A stretch of DNA of 45,914 nt from contig CADCFG010000034.1 of NCBI GenBank assembly GCA_902800625.1, forward strand, positions 1 to 45,914, given 5' to 3'. The translations under genes were made by a program, and so were the position numbers. Positions 1-7,699 of this stretch are shown here, one piece after another; position 1 is the first letter of the stretch; the number at the start of each line of letters is the position of its first letter. The notes beneath the pieces were generated by a model that saw only the letters and a list, made by a program, of their open reading frames with translations, was not told the origin of the DNA and searched no databases. This DNA is from an uncultured Eubacteriales bacterium. GTDB taxonomy: Bacteria > Bacillota > Clostridia > Christensenellales > Aristaeellaceae.

Positions 1-112
1 CTTCCTTCTTGTGTGTGTAGCAGCTACAATTAGAAGTCTTCCTTGCTCCTTTTGTCTACCTCGTTTCTGTCAATCCCACAACTTTCCGTGAAGAACCTTT
101 TTTGTTTCCCAA

Positions 113-140
113 TGTAACCTCTGCCCCTTCCCGGCGGTCT
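113..140 (+). promoter_or_regulatory. Candidate ECF-type promoter for the sigma/anti-sigma pair
   Basis: A TGTAAC element (113-118) is followed after 16 bases by CGGTCT (135-140). This resembles the TGAAAC-N16-CGT promoters used by many firmicute ECF sigma factors. It lies directly upstream of an ECF sigma gene, as expected for autoregulation. Each half differs from consensus at one or two positions, so this is a candidate only. Confidence 0.35.
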
Positions 141-177
141 AATGGTTGAAGCTTCAAAAACGAAGGAGCATGTATAC

Positions 178-654
178 ATGACCAGCGAAGAGTTTGCCCG
201 CCGGGTGGAGGCGCTTCGGCCCACGCTCTTCCGGATATGCCGTTCGGAGCTTTCCGTGGCAGCCGACCGGGAGGACGCCGTCCAGGAGGCGGTGCTCCGG
301 GCCTGGCGCAAGCGGGACAGCCTGCGTGAGATGAGGTATTTCAACACCTGGTTCATCCGAATACTCGTCAACGTCTGCCATGACATCCAGCGCCAGCAGG
401 GACGGGTCGTCCCGACGGAGACCCCGCCAGAACCGCCGCCGCGGCGTGACGACCGCGTCCAGGCGCTGCGGGAGGCCATGGACGCGCTGGAGGAGAAACA
501 GCGGCTGTGCCTGCTGCTGCACCACATCGAGGGCTATTCGGTGAAGGAAGTGGCGGCGATGCTGGGCATCGGCGAGAGCGCGGTGAAGCAGCGGCTGATG
601 CGCGGGCGAAGGAAACTCAGGGAACTGCTGTCGGAGGAGGTGTTCGGCAAATGA
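178..654 (+). CDS. RNA polymerase sigma factor, ECF (sigma-70) family
   Basis: A 158-residue extracytoplasmic-function sigma factor. It has an N-terminal region 2 (the stretch with DREDAVQEAVLRAWR and NTWFIRILVN) and a C-terminal region 4 helix-turn-helix (EKQRLCLLLHHIEGYSVKEV, then IGESAVKQRLMRGRRKL). The length is typical, with no extra domain. The start at 178 is chosen because AAGGAG (163-168) sits 9 bases upstream; an in-frame ATG at 142 has no such site. The stop codon overlaps the next gene's ATG, so the two are translationally coupled. It probably directs RNA polymerase to a small regulon in response to an envelope signal sensed by its partner. The signal and targets cannot be told from sequence. 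Confidence 0.9.
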   Translation: MTSEEFARRVEALRPTLFRICRSELSVAADREDAVQEAVLRAWRKRDSLREMRYFNTWFIRILVNVCHDIQRQQGRVVPTETPPEPPPRRDDRVQALREAMDALEEKQRLCLLLHHIEGYSVKEVAAMLGIGESAVKQRLMRGRRKLRELLSEEVFGK

Positions 655-1916
655 TTGGACGCGAGGATTTCCTGGCCGCCCTTGGCGAGCCGGACGAGGG
701 CTTCAACCGGGCCGTGGACGCCGCCCTCCGGCGGATTTGCGCGGAGGAGGCGCGACCCGTTATGAAGAAGAAACTGTCAATCGGATTGTTGGCGGCCATC
801 ATCGCCATACTCACGCTGACCGGCGCGGCGCTGGCGGTGGGACTGAACCTGTTTGGGATCTTTGGAAGGTGGGACGAGCGGATTGCCGAACTCGCCCCCC
901 AGGCCGAGCTTGAGACCGGGACGCCCGGCGAGGTGGAGACGGAGAAGACCGGTAAGTCGTCGGTGGAGATCGTGAACGCATGGTACGATGGCGAGAGCCT
1001 GATCGTGGCCTACACCGATGAAAACGCCCGGACCTTCGAACCCTTCACCCCCACGGCGGAAGAGTTTGAAAAGATGGAAAAGGCGGAGGGCTTCTTTGAA
1101 GGCGCGGAGCCCTATGAGCTGGGGCAGATGGACCCTGTGCAACAGGCCTTCATCGACGCGAAGCAGGCCGGGAAGCCCTGCGGCTTTGTGGAATACGCCG
1201 TATTTGCCAGCGACCAGATGTTTGTCGGTGAGGACGGCGGGATCGAGCTGCTTCCCAGCGTGGGCAGCGAGACCACCTTGGAAGATGGCAGAAGGGCGTA
1301 TCTCATGGAGTTTTCCGACGGCCTGCCGGAGGAGGCCAGGAACCGGGATGAGCTGACGCTGCGCCTGCCCATACTGCGCCATGAATATCGCTGCTGGTTC
1401 GACGGGAAGGACACGTACCTGCTGTCCGGGCCGCTGGACGCGGAAATGCAAACCTATGAGTGGATCGACGGCCAGACGCACACCAGCTACGCCAGCGCTC
1501 CAGAGCAGATCGGCGAGGCCGTGGCCACGGTGAAGCGCTCGACCGCCGAGACGCGAACCTATGCGGGCGAGGGAACGTACAACGGCGTGCCTGTCCACGT
1601 GGAGGCGACGGTGTCCACCGTGCGCGCGGAGGTGCGGATCACGACCAAGGGAAAGGCGCTGGCTGACCCATGCATCGTGCACGAGCACCCGGACGGCGGC
1701 GCGGAGATCGAGCTGCGCTATGGCTTCACGCTGACCGACGAGACCGGTCGGGAGCTTCCTTGGGACGGCGAATGGGTCGGTGGGGACAGGCTCAGCGAAA
1801 GCGCTGCACGGCTGACCTTCGAAGGCGCCGGCCGGCTGCCGGAACGGCTGAACCTGAGCATCAGCGATAAGCAGGAGAACAGCGAGGCACAGATCGCGCT
1901 GACACCGTCAGAGTAA
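651..1916 (+). CDS. Membrane-anchored anti-sigma-like protein (DUF4179-like)
   Basis: A 421-residue protein coupled to the ECF sigma gene by an ATGA overlap. It has about 40 cytoplasmic residues, one transmembrane helix (about 42-64, preceded by KKK) and a large extracytoplasmic domain rich in acidic residues and beta-type sequence. This is the layout of firmicute anti-sigma factors of the DUF4179 type, in which the short inner part binds sigma and the outer part senses a signal. I see no zinc-binding HxxxCxxC motif, so it is not a classical ZAS anti-sigma. The start at 651 fits the GGAGG at 634-638 and the gene overlap; upstream in-frame sequence belongs to the sigma gene. Anti-sigma function is inferred from position and topology. 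Confidence 0.75.
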   Translation: MIGREDFLAALGEPDEGFNRAVDAALRRICAEEARPVMKKKLSIGLLAAIIAILTLTGAALAVGLNLFGIFGRWDERIAELAPQAELETGTPGEVETEKTGKSSVEIVNAWYDGESLIVAYTDENARTFEPFTPTAEEFEKMEKAEGFFEGAEPYELGQMDPVQQAFIDAKQAGKPCGFVEYAVFASDQMFVGEDGGIELLPSVGSETTLEDGRRAYLMEFSDGLPEEARNRDELTLRLPILRHEYRCWFDGKDTYLLSGPLDAEMQTYEWIDGQTHTSYASAPEQIGEAVATVKRSTAETRTYAGEGTYNGVPVHVEATVSTVRAEVRITTKGKALADPCIVHEHPDGGAEIELRYGFTLTDETGRELPWDGEWVGGDRLSESAARLTFEGAGRLPERLNLSISDKQENSEAQIALTPSE

Positions 1917-1923
1917 TTTATGC

Positions 1924-1968
1924 TTCCCTGCTGCGGTGGGGAAGCGGCGCGGCAGCGCCGATGGGCGC
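1924..1968 (+). repeat. Dispersed palindromic repeat, copy 1
   Basis: The sequence holds a hairpin (TTCCC...GGGGAAG) followed by a GGCGCGGCAGCGCCGATGGG-like core. The same arrangement recurs at 25651-25692 on this strand and in inverse orientation at 26381-26420. All copies are intergenic and none carries an open reading frame. Confidence 0.5.
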
Positions 1969-2022
1969 GCTCCCGTCCGGCAAGCGCTGACGGGGTGCCC
2001 CCACTGTCTGCTGGCGCGAACA

Positions 2023-2054
2023 CCTCCCCGTTGCGATGGGGAGGCTTTCTTTTT
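2023..2054 (+). terminator. Rho-independent terminator after the anti-sigma gene
   Basis: CCTCCCC (2023-2029) pairs with GGGGAGG (2038-2044) around an 8-base loop, followed by CTTTCTTTTTC. It separates the sigma operon from the transporter promoter. Confidence 0.7.
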
Positions 2055-2091
2055 CTGTACCCGTTTTTCCATCGAAATTTCCCGTTAACAC

Positions 2092-2120
2092 TTTACATAT
2101 TCTGAATATTGTGCTATAAT
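2092..2120 (+). promoter_or_regulatory. Sigma-A promoter for the first ABC importer
   Basis: TTTACA (2092-2097), a 17-base spacer and a perfect TATAAT (2115-2120). The start codon at 2160 follows an AAGGAGG site at 2146-2152. Confidence 0.8.
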
Positions 2121-2159
2121 CTTTGCGTTGAAACTTAACACAACAAAGGAGGTTTTCCC

Positions 2160-3374
2160 ATGAAAAAGCTGTTGACCGTGCTGCTGGTGCTGGCTATGGC
2201 GCTGTCCCTGGTGGCGGTTTCCGCCTCCGCCGAGGATTACTCCGGCTACACCATCCGCATCTACTCCAACTCCAACTCCCCCGAGCGCGTGACCTGGCTG
2301 ATCGACGCCGCCAAGAAGGCCGGCTTTGAGATCTCCATCGACGACAACTCCGTCATCTCCGGCGACACCGCCGCCGTGCAGTCCGCCAACGAGAAGAAGG
2401 ACGCCGACATCATCTTCGGCCTGAACGAGGTTCGCTGGTCCCAGCTGGTGAACGGCACCTATGAGAACCTGTCCGTGATGGACTGGACGCCGTCCTGGGC
2501 CGACAAGGTGGGCGAGTACAAGTTCGACGGCAAGGCTTACGGCCTGGTCATCCAGAACATCCTGATGCTCTACCGCAACGACGAGCTGGGCACCAATGGC
2601 GAGGCGCTGCACTTTGCCCACTGGTCTGACCTGGTGGACAGCGGCTACACCTGGTACCGCCAGAACAAGGTGGGCGGCACCACCAACATGAACACCAACA
2701 ACGCCCTGCTGTACGCCTACACCGATCCGGAGAGCCCGGCGGGCGGCATCAGCGTGGACGGCTGGAAGATGCTGTGGAACTACTGCGCCAACGGCAAGGT
2801 GTTCCCGGATGACAAGTACGGCCTGGATCCGCTGATCCGCGGCGACGTGCAGGTTTCCACCTTCTACTCCTCCTCCCTCTACGGCAACATTGAAGCCGCC
2901 GAGGAAGCCGGCACCGAGGCCAATCCGCTGCACGGCACCCTGGAGCCCGAGAACTGGAACCTGGTGGACATCGACGACGGCACCTACTACATCGCCGAGT
3001 ACATCGGCGTGATCGACAACCCGAACCGCACCGAGGAGCAGACCGAGGCAGTCAAGGCCTTCGCCGAGTGGTTCGGCTCCGCCGAGACCCAGATCGCTTG
3101 GTCCGACGAGTTCGACAGCTATCCCTGCAACGAGGACGCCGTGGCCGAGCTGTTCGACGAGGTGCCCGCGATCTACGCGATCCCGAACTTCTCCCTGAAC
3201 AAGGTGGAGGGCACCGACATGACCTACGCCGAGTACGTGGGCGCGCACTCCTCCGAGTGGACCAACATCATGACCAACCTGGGCTTCTTCTGGGCTGACA
3301 GCGCCAGCGCCGTGGCCGAGCCCGACTGGGACAACCTGGATTGGGCGACCCTGACCCAGGCGGCCGAGGAATAA
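2160..3374 (+). CDS. ABC transporter substrate-binding protein (PotD/iron-type family 1)
   Basis: A 404-residue secreted binding protein. The N-terminus (MKKLLTVLLVLAMALS, ending near SASA-ED) is a signal peptide without a lipobox cysteine. The mature part reads as a type II periplasmic-binding fold: a beta strand with a Ser/Asn-rich loop (IRIYSNSNSPER), the membership stretch VQSANEKKDADIIFGLNE, and a C-terminal lobe. It heads an operon with an ATPase (3466) and a fused permease (4475), whose family handles ferric iron, polyamines, phosphonates or sugar phosphates. Nothing in the sequence fixes the substrate. A strong hairpin terminator after it probably makes it more abundant than the transporter subunits. 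Without a lipid anchor in a presumed monoderm cell, how it is retained is unclear. Confidence 0.8.
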   Translation: MKKLLTVLLVLAMALSLVAVSASAEDYSGYTIRIYSNSNSPERVTWLIDAAKKAGFEISIDDNSVISGDTAAVQSANEKKDADIIFGLNEVRWSQLVNGTYENLSVMDWTPSWADKVGEYKFDGKAYGLVIQNILMLYRNDELGTNGEALHFAHWSDLVDSGYTWYRQNKVGGTTNMNTNNALLYAYTDPESPAGGISVDGWKMLWNYCANGKVFPDDKYGLDPLIRGDVQVSTFYSSSLYGNIEAAEEAGTEANPLHGTLEPENWNLVDIDDGTYYIAEYIGVIDNPNRTEEQTEAVKAFAEWFGSAETQIAWSDEFDSYPCNEDAVAELFDEVPAIYAIPNFSLNKVEGTDMTYAEYVGAHSSEWTNIMTNLGFFWADSASAVAEPDWDNLDWATLTQAAEE

Positions 3375-3396
3375 TTCCATACCGGCATAGCCCGAG

Positions 3397-3428
3397 AAGG
3401 GCGAGCTCTTTGGAGCTCGCCCTTTTAT
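3397..3428 (+). terminator. In-operon terminator/attenuator hairpin
   Basis: A perfect 12-bp stem (AAGGGCGAGCTC, 3397-3408, with 3413-3424), a TTTG loop and a trailing T-rich TTAT. It lies between the binding protein and its ATPase, so only part of transcription should read through. Confidence 0.75.
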
Positions 3429-3465
3429 CAGAGTTCAAACACCCCTGAACAAAGGAGCGACGCAC

Positions 3466-4458
3466 ATGATTCAACTGTCGGACATCGTGGTCAAATTCGA
3501 TGATTTTGAAGCGCTGCACAACATCAATGTGCACGTGAAGGAGGGCGAGTTCTTCACCTTCCTGGGGCCCTCCGGCTGCGGCAAGACCACCACGCTGCGC
3601 ACCATCACCGGCTTCATCGAGCCCGTGAGCGGCACCGTGAAGATGCAGGGCCGGGACATCACGCATGTGCCCATCGAGAAGCGCAACATCGGCATCGTGT
3701 TCCAGAGCTACGCCCTGTTCCCCACGATGACCGTGCGGGACAACATCGCCTTCGGACTCAAGCTGAAGAAGCTGTCGAAGGGCGAGATCGAGGAAAAGGT
3801 GAACACCATCGCCCGGAAGGTGGACCTGTCCGACGAGCAGCTGGCCAAGGCGGTCAGCCAGCTCTCCGGCGGCCAGCAGCAGCGCGTGGCCATTGCCCGC
3901 GCCCTGGTGATGGAGCCGGCCATCATCTGCATGGACGAGCCGCTTTCCAACCTGGACGCCAAGCTGCGCGTGCAGCTGCGCAACGAGTTGAAGAACATGC
4001 AGCGGGAGTTCGGCATCACCACCATCTATGTCACCCACGACCAGGAGGAAGCGCTGACCCTGTCCGACCGCATCGCCGTGTTCAACAAGGGCTTTATCGA
4101 GCAGATCGGCACCCCCAACGAGGTGTACAACCACTCCGCCACGGAATTCGTGGCCAACTTCATCGGCGACATCAATCCGCTGAACGGGCGCGTCGTCGAG
4201 GGGATGGGCCTGGATGCCGGCCGGCACCACTTCATCCGCCTGGAACGGGTGCACGTGAACTGGCCCCACGAGGACGGCTCCTTCCGCACCCAGGGCACCA
4301 TTGCCAGTCGGGAGTACTACGGCCTGTATATCAAGTACTATATCGACGCCGCGGGCCAGACCATCAAGGTGATCGAGAAGAACGACGGCATCAACATCTA
4401 CGAGCCGGGCGACAGCGTCTCCGTGGCCATCCATCCCCGGGACGTGATGTCCTATTGA
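3466..4458 (+). CDS. ABC transporter ATP-binding protein (PotA/FbpC type)
   Basis: A 330-residue importer ATPase. Walker A is GPSGCGKTT (34-42), the signature is LSGGQ (133-137), Walker B ends in DE (157-158), and the H-loop histidine is H191 in [11 protein letters not shown]. The C-terminal 100 residues form a TOBE-like domain, as in PotA, FbpC and CysA. It would power the fused permease encoded 16 bases downstream and take substrate from the binding protein upstream. The start is supported by AAAGGAGCG just upstream. A paralogue with the same layout is encoded at 9415. All catalytic motifs are intact; the substrate is not identifiable. Confidence 0.9.
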   Translation: MIQLSDIVVKFDDFEALHNINVHVKEGEFFTFLGPSGCGKTTTLRTITGFIEPVSGTVKMQGRDITHVPIEKRNIGIVFQSYALFPTMTVRDNIAFGLKLKKLSKGEIEEKVNTIARKVDLSDEQLAKAVSQLSGGQQQRVAIARALVMEPAIICMDEPLSNLDAKLRVQLRNELKNMQREFGITTIYVTHDQEEALTLSDRIAVFNKGFIEQIGTPNEVYNHSATEFVANFIGDINPLNGRVVEGMGLDAGRHHFIRLERVHVNWPHEDGSFRTQGTIASREYYGLYIKYYIDAAGQTIKVIEKNDGINIYEPGDSVSVAIHPRDVMSY

Positions 4459-4474
4459 GAAGGGAGGCACTGGC

Positions 4475-6364
4475 ATGCAGCAGACCCTTCAAAAGAAGAG
4501 CGGCCCCGATCTTTCGCTGATCTGGAAGATCTTCGGCGGCGTGCTCTTCGTCTACCTGTTCCTGGGCTTCATGGTTCTCCCGTGCCTGGACACGCTGAAG
4601 TCCGTGTTCGGCGCGGTGCCGGGCGACCCGCTGGCGGTCATCCGCTTCTTCTTCGCGGGCAATATGCCCACTTTCGTCATCAACTCGCTGAAGCTGGCCG
4701 TGTGCCTGGTGGTCACTGTGAACGTGGTGGGCATCTCCATCGTGCTGCTGACGGAGTACTTTGACATCAAGGGCGCGAAGATCCTGCGCCTGGGCTACAT
4801 GACCACGCTGATCTATTCCGGCGTGGCGCTGGTCACCGGCTACCAGTTCCTCTACGATGGCAACGGCATGATGACCCAGTGGCTGATCAAGCTGTTCCCG
4901 ATGATGAACAAGCAGTGGTTCTCGGGTTTTCGGGCGGTGCTGTTCACCATGACCTTCGCCTGCACCAGCAACCATGCGCTGTTCCTGCGCAACGCCATCC
5001 GCGGCATCGACTACAACACCGTCGAGGCCGCCCGCAACCTGGGCGCCAAGCCCTTCAAGGTGCTTTTGAAGGTGGTCATGCCCACGCTGCTGCCCACACT
5101 GTTCAGCCTGACGGTCATGACCTTCATCACCGGCCTTTGCGCCATGAGCGCGCCCACCCTGCTGGGCTACAACTCCATCAACCCGGAGATCGTGCGCCTG
5201 GCCGGCTCCTCTGTGGCGGACGAGGCCTTCCCCCAGGCGAGGGCCGCGCTGCTGTCGCTGATCCTGGCGCTGTTCACCATCGTGCTGCTGACCACGCTGA
5301 ACCACTACGAGCGCAAGGGCCACTACCTGTCCGTCTCAAAGACCAAGGCCAAGCTGGTGAAGCAGAAGATACAGAACCCGGTGTGGAACGTGATCGCTCA
5401 CATCTACGCCTACGTGCTGTTCGTGATCTACATGACGCCCGTGGTGATGATCGTGCTGTTCGCCTTCCAGAACTGGCCCGCCGTGCGCGCCAAGAGCCTG
5501 AACGTGTCCAGCTGGACGCTGATCAACTTCTTCGGCACCCAGGACTACAGCTACACCACCTCCCGCGGCAAGCAGCGCGTGCGCGAGGGCGTCATCTCCG
5601 GCGTGTTCTCCAACAGCGACACCGTGGGCGGCATCCGGCTGTCCTTCGTGCTGTCGGCCCTCGCGGCGGCGCTGGCCTGCGTGATCGTGGTGGTGGCGGT
5701 GAACTACATCTTCAAGCACCGCAACAAGAAGCGCGCCGTGATCGTGGAGGCCTGCCTGCTGTTCCCGTGGCTGCTGCCCACGATCCTGATCTGCTACTCC
5801 TTCCGCACCTTCTTCAACGGCGAGGTGTGGTATGTGCTGGGCCAGAACCTGTACTACCGGGAGAACGTGCGCTTCTTGATCATGATGGCCTATACGGTGG
5901 TCAAGCTGCCGTTCGCCCTTCGCATGGTGAAGGCCGCGTTCTATGCCATCGACGACGAATTGGAGGACGCCGCGCGGAACATGGGGGCCAGCTCGCTGGT
6001 CACGTTCCTGCGGGTCAAGCTGCCAATCGTGCTGCCCAGCGTGCTGGCGGTGTTCGCGCTGAACTTCAACGCGCTGTTCACCGAGTACGACATGTCGGCC
6101 ACCTTCCAGTCCAGCTACGGTAAGTCCTACGCCATGGTGATCCAGTCCATGACGGCGGAGGAGGGCCGCGACGGCTACAACATGAACGGCTCCGGCCGCC
6201 GCTGCGCCAGCACCGTGTTCATCATGATCATCTCCGGACTGATCCTCTACCTGGTCTACGGCGTGGGCGCCCGCGACCTGGGCGAGCGCCTGGAGCGCCG
6301 CAAGAAGCGCAGGGAGTTCTGGGCGAAGCTGACGGGGAAGGGAACCGTGAAAAGCGATCAGTGA
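4475..6364 (+). CDS. Fused two-domain ABC importer permease (FbpB type)
   Basis: A 629-residue membrane protein with two binding-protein-dependent permease domains in one chain, about 12 predicted membrane segments. Each half carries an EAA loop that docks on the ATPase: EAARNLGAKPFK near 184 and EDAARNMGASSL near 497, each followed by a K..MPTLLP or K.LPIVLP stretch. This fused architecture is usual for the FbpB/ferric-iron and related sugar-phosphate or phosphonate importers and means one polypeptide makes the whole channel. GGGAGG precedes the ATG at good spacing. The gene closes the first transporter operon; a terminator follows. The substrate is unknown. Confidence 0.88.
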   Translation: MQQTLQKKSGPDLSLIWKIFGGVLFVYLFLGFMVLPCLDTLKSVFGAVPGDPLAVIRFFFAGNMPTFVINSLKLAVCLVVTVNVVGISIVLLTEYFDIKGAKILRLGYMTTLIYSGVALVTGYQFLYDGNGMMTQWLIKLFPMMNKQWFSGFRAVLFTMTFACTSNHALFLRNAIRGIDYNTVEAARNLGAKPFKVLLKVVMPTLLPTLFSLTVMTFITGLCAMSAPTLLGYNSINPEIVRLAGSSVADEAFPQARAALLSLILALFTIVLLTTLNHYERKGHYLSVSKTKAKLVKQKIQNPVWNVIAHIYAYVLFVIYMTPVVMIVLFAFQNWPAVRAKSLNVSSWTLINFFGTQDYSYTTSRGKQRVREGVISGVFSNSDTVGGIRLSFVLSALAAALACVIVVVAVNYIFKHRNKKRAVIVEACLLFPWLLPTILICYSFRTFFNGEVWYVLGQNLYYRENVRFLIMMAYTVVKLPFALRMVKAAFYAIDDELEDAARNMGASSLVTFLRVKLPIVLPSVLAVFALNFNALFTEYDMSATFQSSYGKSYAMVIQSMTAEEGRDGYNMNGSGRRCASTVFIMIISGLILYLVYGVGARDLGERLERRKKRREFWAKLTGKGTVKSDQ

Positions 6365-6377
6365 TCCGTGAAAAAGC

Positions 6378-6412
6378 GGGCGGGCGGCGAATGCTGCCCG
6401 CCCCGGTGTTTT
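6378..6412 (+). terminator. Terminator after the first importer operon
   Basis: An 11-bp stem with one G-T pair (GGGCGGGCGGC, 6378-6388, with 6393-6403), a GAAT loop, then CCGGTGTTTT. The T run is a little distant. Confidence 0.6.
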
Positions 6413-6445
6413 ATCCAAACGGGCACAAATTGTGTTAATTTCATA

Positions 6446-6474
6446 TTGACAACATGGAATAAACATCGTATAAT
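6446..6474 (+). promoter_or_regulatory. Consensus sigma-A promoter for the second importer
   Basis: A perfect TTGACA (6446-6451), a 17-base spacer and a perfect TATAAT (6469-6474). It is the strongest promoter by sequence in the window and drives the second binding protein. Confidence 0.9.
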
Positions 6475-6516
6475 AATATATGGTTGATTAACCCAATAGA
6501 AACGGAGGTTGAACCC

Positions 6517-7599
6517 ATGAAGAAACTGCTTGCGATCCTGCTGGCCGCGATGATGCTGCTGGCGTGCTGCTCCGCCTTCGCGGAGGAGATCGACGCGGAT
6601 CTAATCGCCGCCGCCCAGGAAGAGGGCACGCTGACGGTCTATGGCTCCTGCGAAGAGGACTACCTGAACGCCGCCTGCGATCACTTTGAGGAGCTGTACG
6701 GCATCAAGGTCGAGCGCCAGCGCCTCTCCACCGGCGAGGTTGCCCCGAAGATCGAGGAAGAGGGCGAGAACGTGTCCGCGGACGTCTGGTTCGGCGGCAC
6801 CAACAACCCCTATGACGAGGCCGCCGCGAAGGGCCTGCTGGACAACAGCTATGTGCCCGCCAACGCCGCGCACCTCACCAACGACATGTACAAGAATCCC
6901 GACGGCTACTGGTATGGCATCTATACCGGCATCCTGGGCTTCATGGTGAACAAGGACGAGCTGGACCGCATGGGCCTCGAAGCGCCCCAGACCTGGGACG
7001 ACCTGCTCAAGGAGGACTACAAGGGCCTGATCTGGCTGTCCAACTACAACACCGCCGGCACCGCCAAGCTGGTCGTGAACACCATGCTGCAGATGAAGGG
7101 CAAGGACGAGGGCGTCCAGTACCTTGTAGACCTGGACAAGAACATCCAGGTGTACACCAAGTCCGGCTCCGGCCCCTCCAAGAACGTGGGCACCGGCGAG
7201 TGCGTCATCGGCATCGGCTTCCTGCATGACGGCATCTACCAGATCGTGGACAACGGCTATGAGAACATCCAGCTGATCATCCCGCAGGATGGCACCACCT
7301 GCGAGATCGGGCCGGTGGCCATCTTCAACCATGCCAAGCATCCCAACGCCGCCAAGCTGTTCATGGAGTACGCCCTGTCTCCCGAGTGCGTCGAGCTGGC
7401 CGCGCAGAACGGCTCCTATCAGTTCCTGGTGCTGGACAACGCGACCCAGCCCCAGCAGGCCATCGACTTCGGCCTGGATCCCAGCCTGGTTTGGGACGGC
7501 TATGACTTCGCTGACGCCGCGGCCAACACCGCCGCCAACGTCGAGGCCGTCATGAACGCCCTGGGCGACGCCGCGGACGATCGCTTCCAGACCGAATAA
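6517..7599 (+). CDS. ABC transporter substrate-binding protein (AfuA/FbpA-like)
   Basis: A 360-residue binding protein of the ferric-iron/AfuA branch. The signal peptide runs to about AFA-EE; a Cys pair in LLACC makes a weak lipobox possible. The mature chain has the family's LTVYGS start, VWFGGTNNPYDEAA, and GYWYGIYTGILGFMVNKDEL. Where ferric-binding FbpA proteins carry a Tyr-Tyr pair, this one reads GFLHDGIYQ (H237, D238), with E263 in TTCEIGPVA. From memory, a His-Asp pair plus a downstream Glu is the sugar-phosphate site of AfuA, so a phosphorylated sugar is a better guess than iron. The start at 6517 is set by GGAGG at 6504-6508; a TTG at 6484 is rejected. It heads the second importer operon. 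Confidence 0.82.
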   Translation: MKKLLAILLAAMMLLACCSAFAEEIDADLIAAAQEEGTLTVYGSCEEDYLNAACDHFEELYGIKVERQRLSTGEVAPKIEEEGENVSADVWFGGTNNPYDEAAAKGLLDNSYVPANAAHLTNDMYKNPDGYWYGIYTGILGFMVNKDELDRMGLEAPQTWDDLLKEDYKGLIWLSNYNTAGTAKLVVNTMLQMKGKDEGVQYLVDLDKNIQVYTKSGSGPSKNVGTGECVIGIGFLHDGIYQIVDNGYENIQLIIPQDGTTCEIGPVAIFNHAKHPNAAKLFMEYALSPECVELAAQNGSYQFLVLDNATQPQQAIDFGLDPSLVWDGYDFADAAANTAANVEAVMNALGDAADDRFQTE

Positions 7600-7629
7600 T
7601 CGTGACCTTGGATCATTGAGTCCCATTCT

Positions 7630-7661
7630 CAATTCCCCGCCCCGTCCGGGGCGGGGAATTG
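7630..7661 (+). other. Perfect 14-bp mRNA hairpin between binding protein and permease
   Basis: CAATTCCCCGCCCC (7630-7643) pairs perfectly with 7648-7661 around a GTCC loop. No T run follows, so it is more likely to protect the 3' end of the upstream message, or to cause partial termination, than to be a full terminator. It sits at the same operon position as the hairpin at 3397. Confidence 0.65.
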
Positions 7662-7699
7662 ACATATCCAAATCACATATGTGAGGAAGGAGGCCGCTG

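Noticed and set aside
1..112. A gene at the left edge
   Set aside because: The only open frame there runs antisense into the sigma factor gene and has no protein-like features.
7630..7661. Simple Rho-independent terminator
   Set aside because: The stem is perfect but is followed by ACATATCC instead of a T run, and the operon continues behind it.
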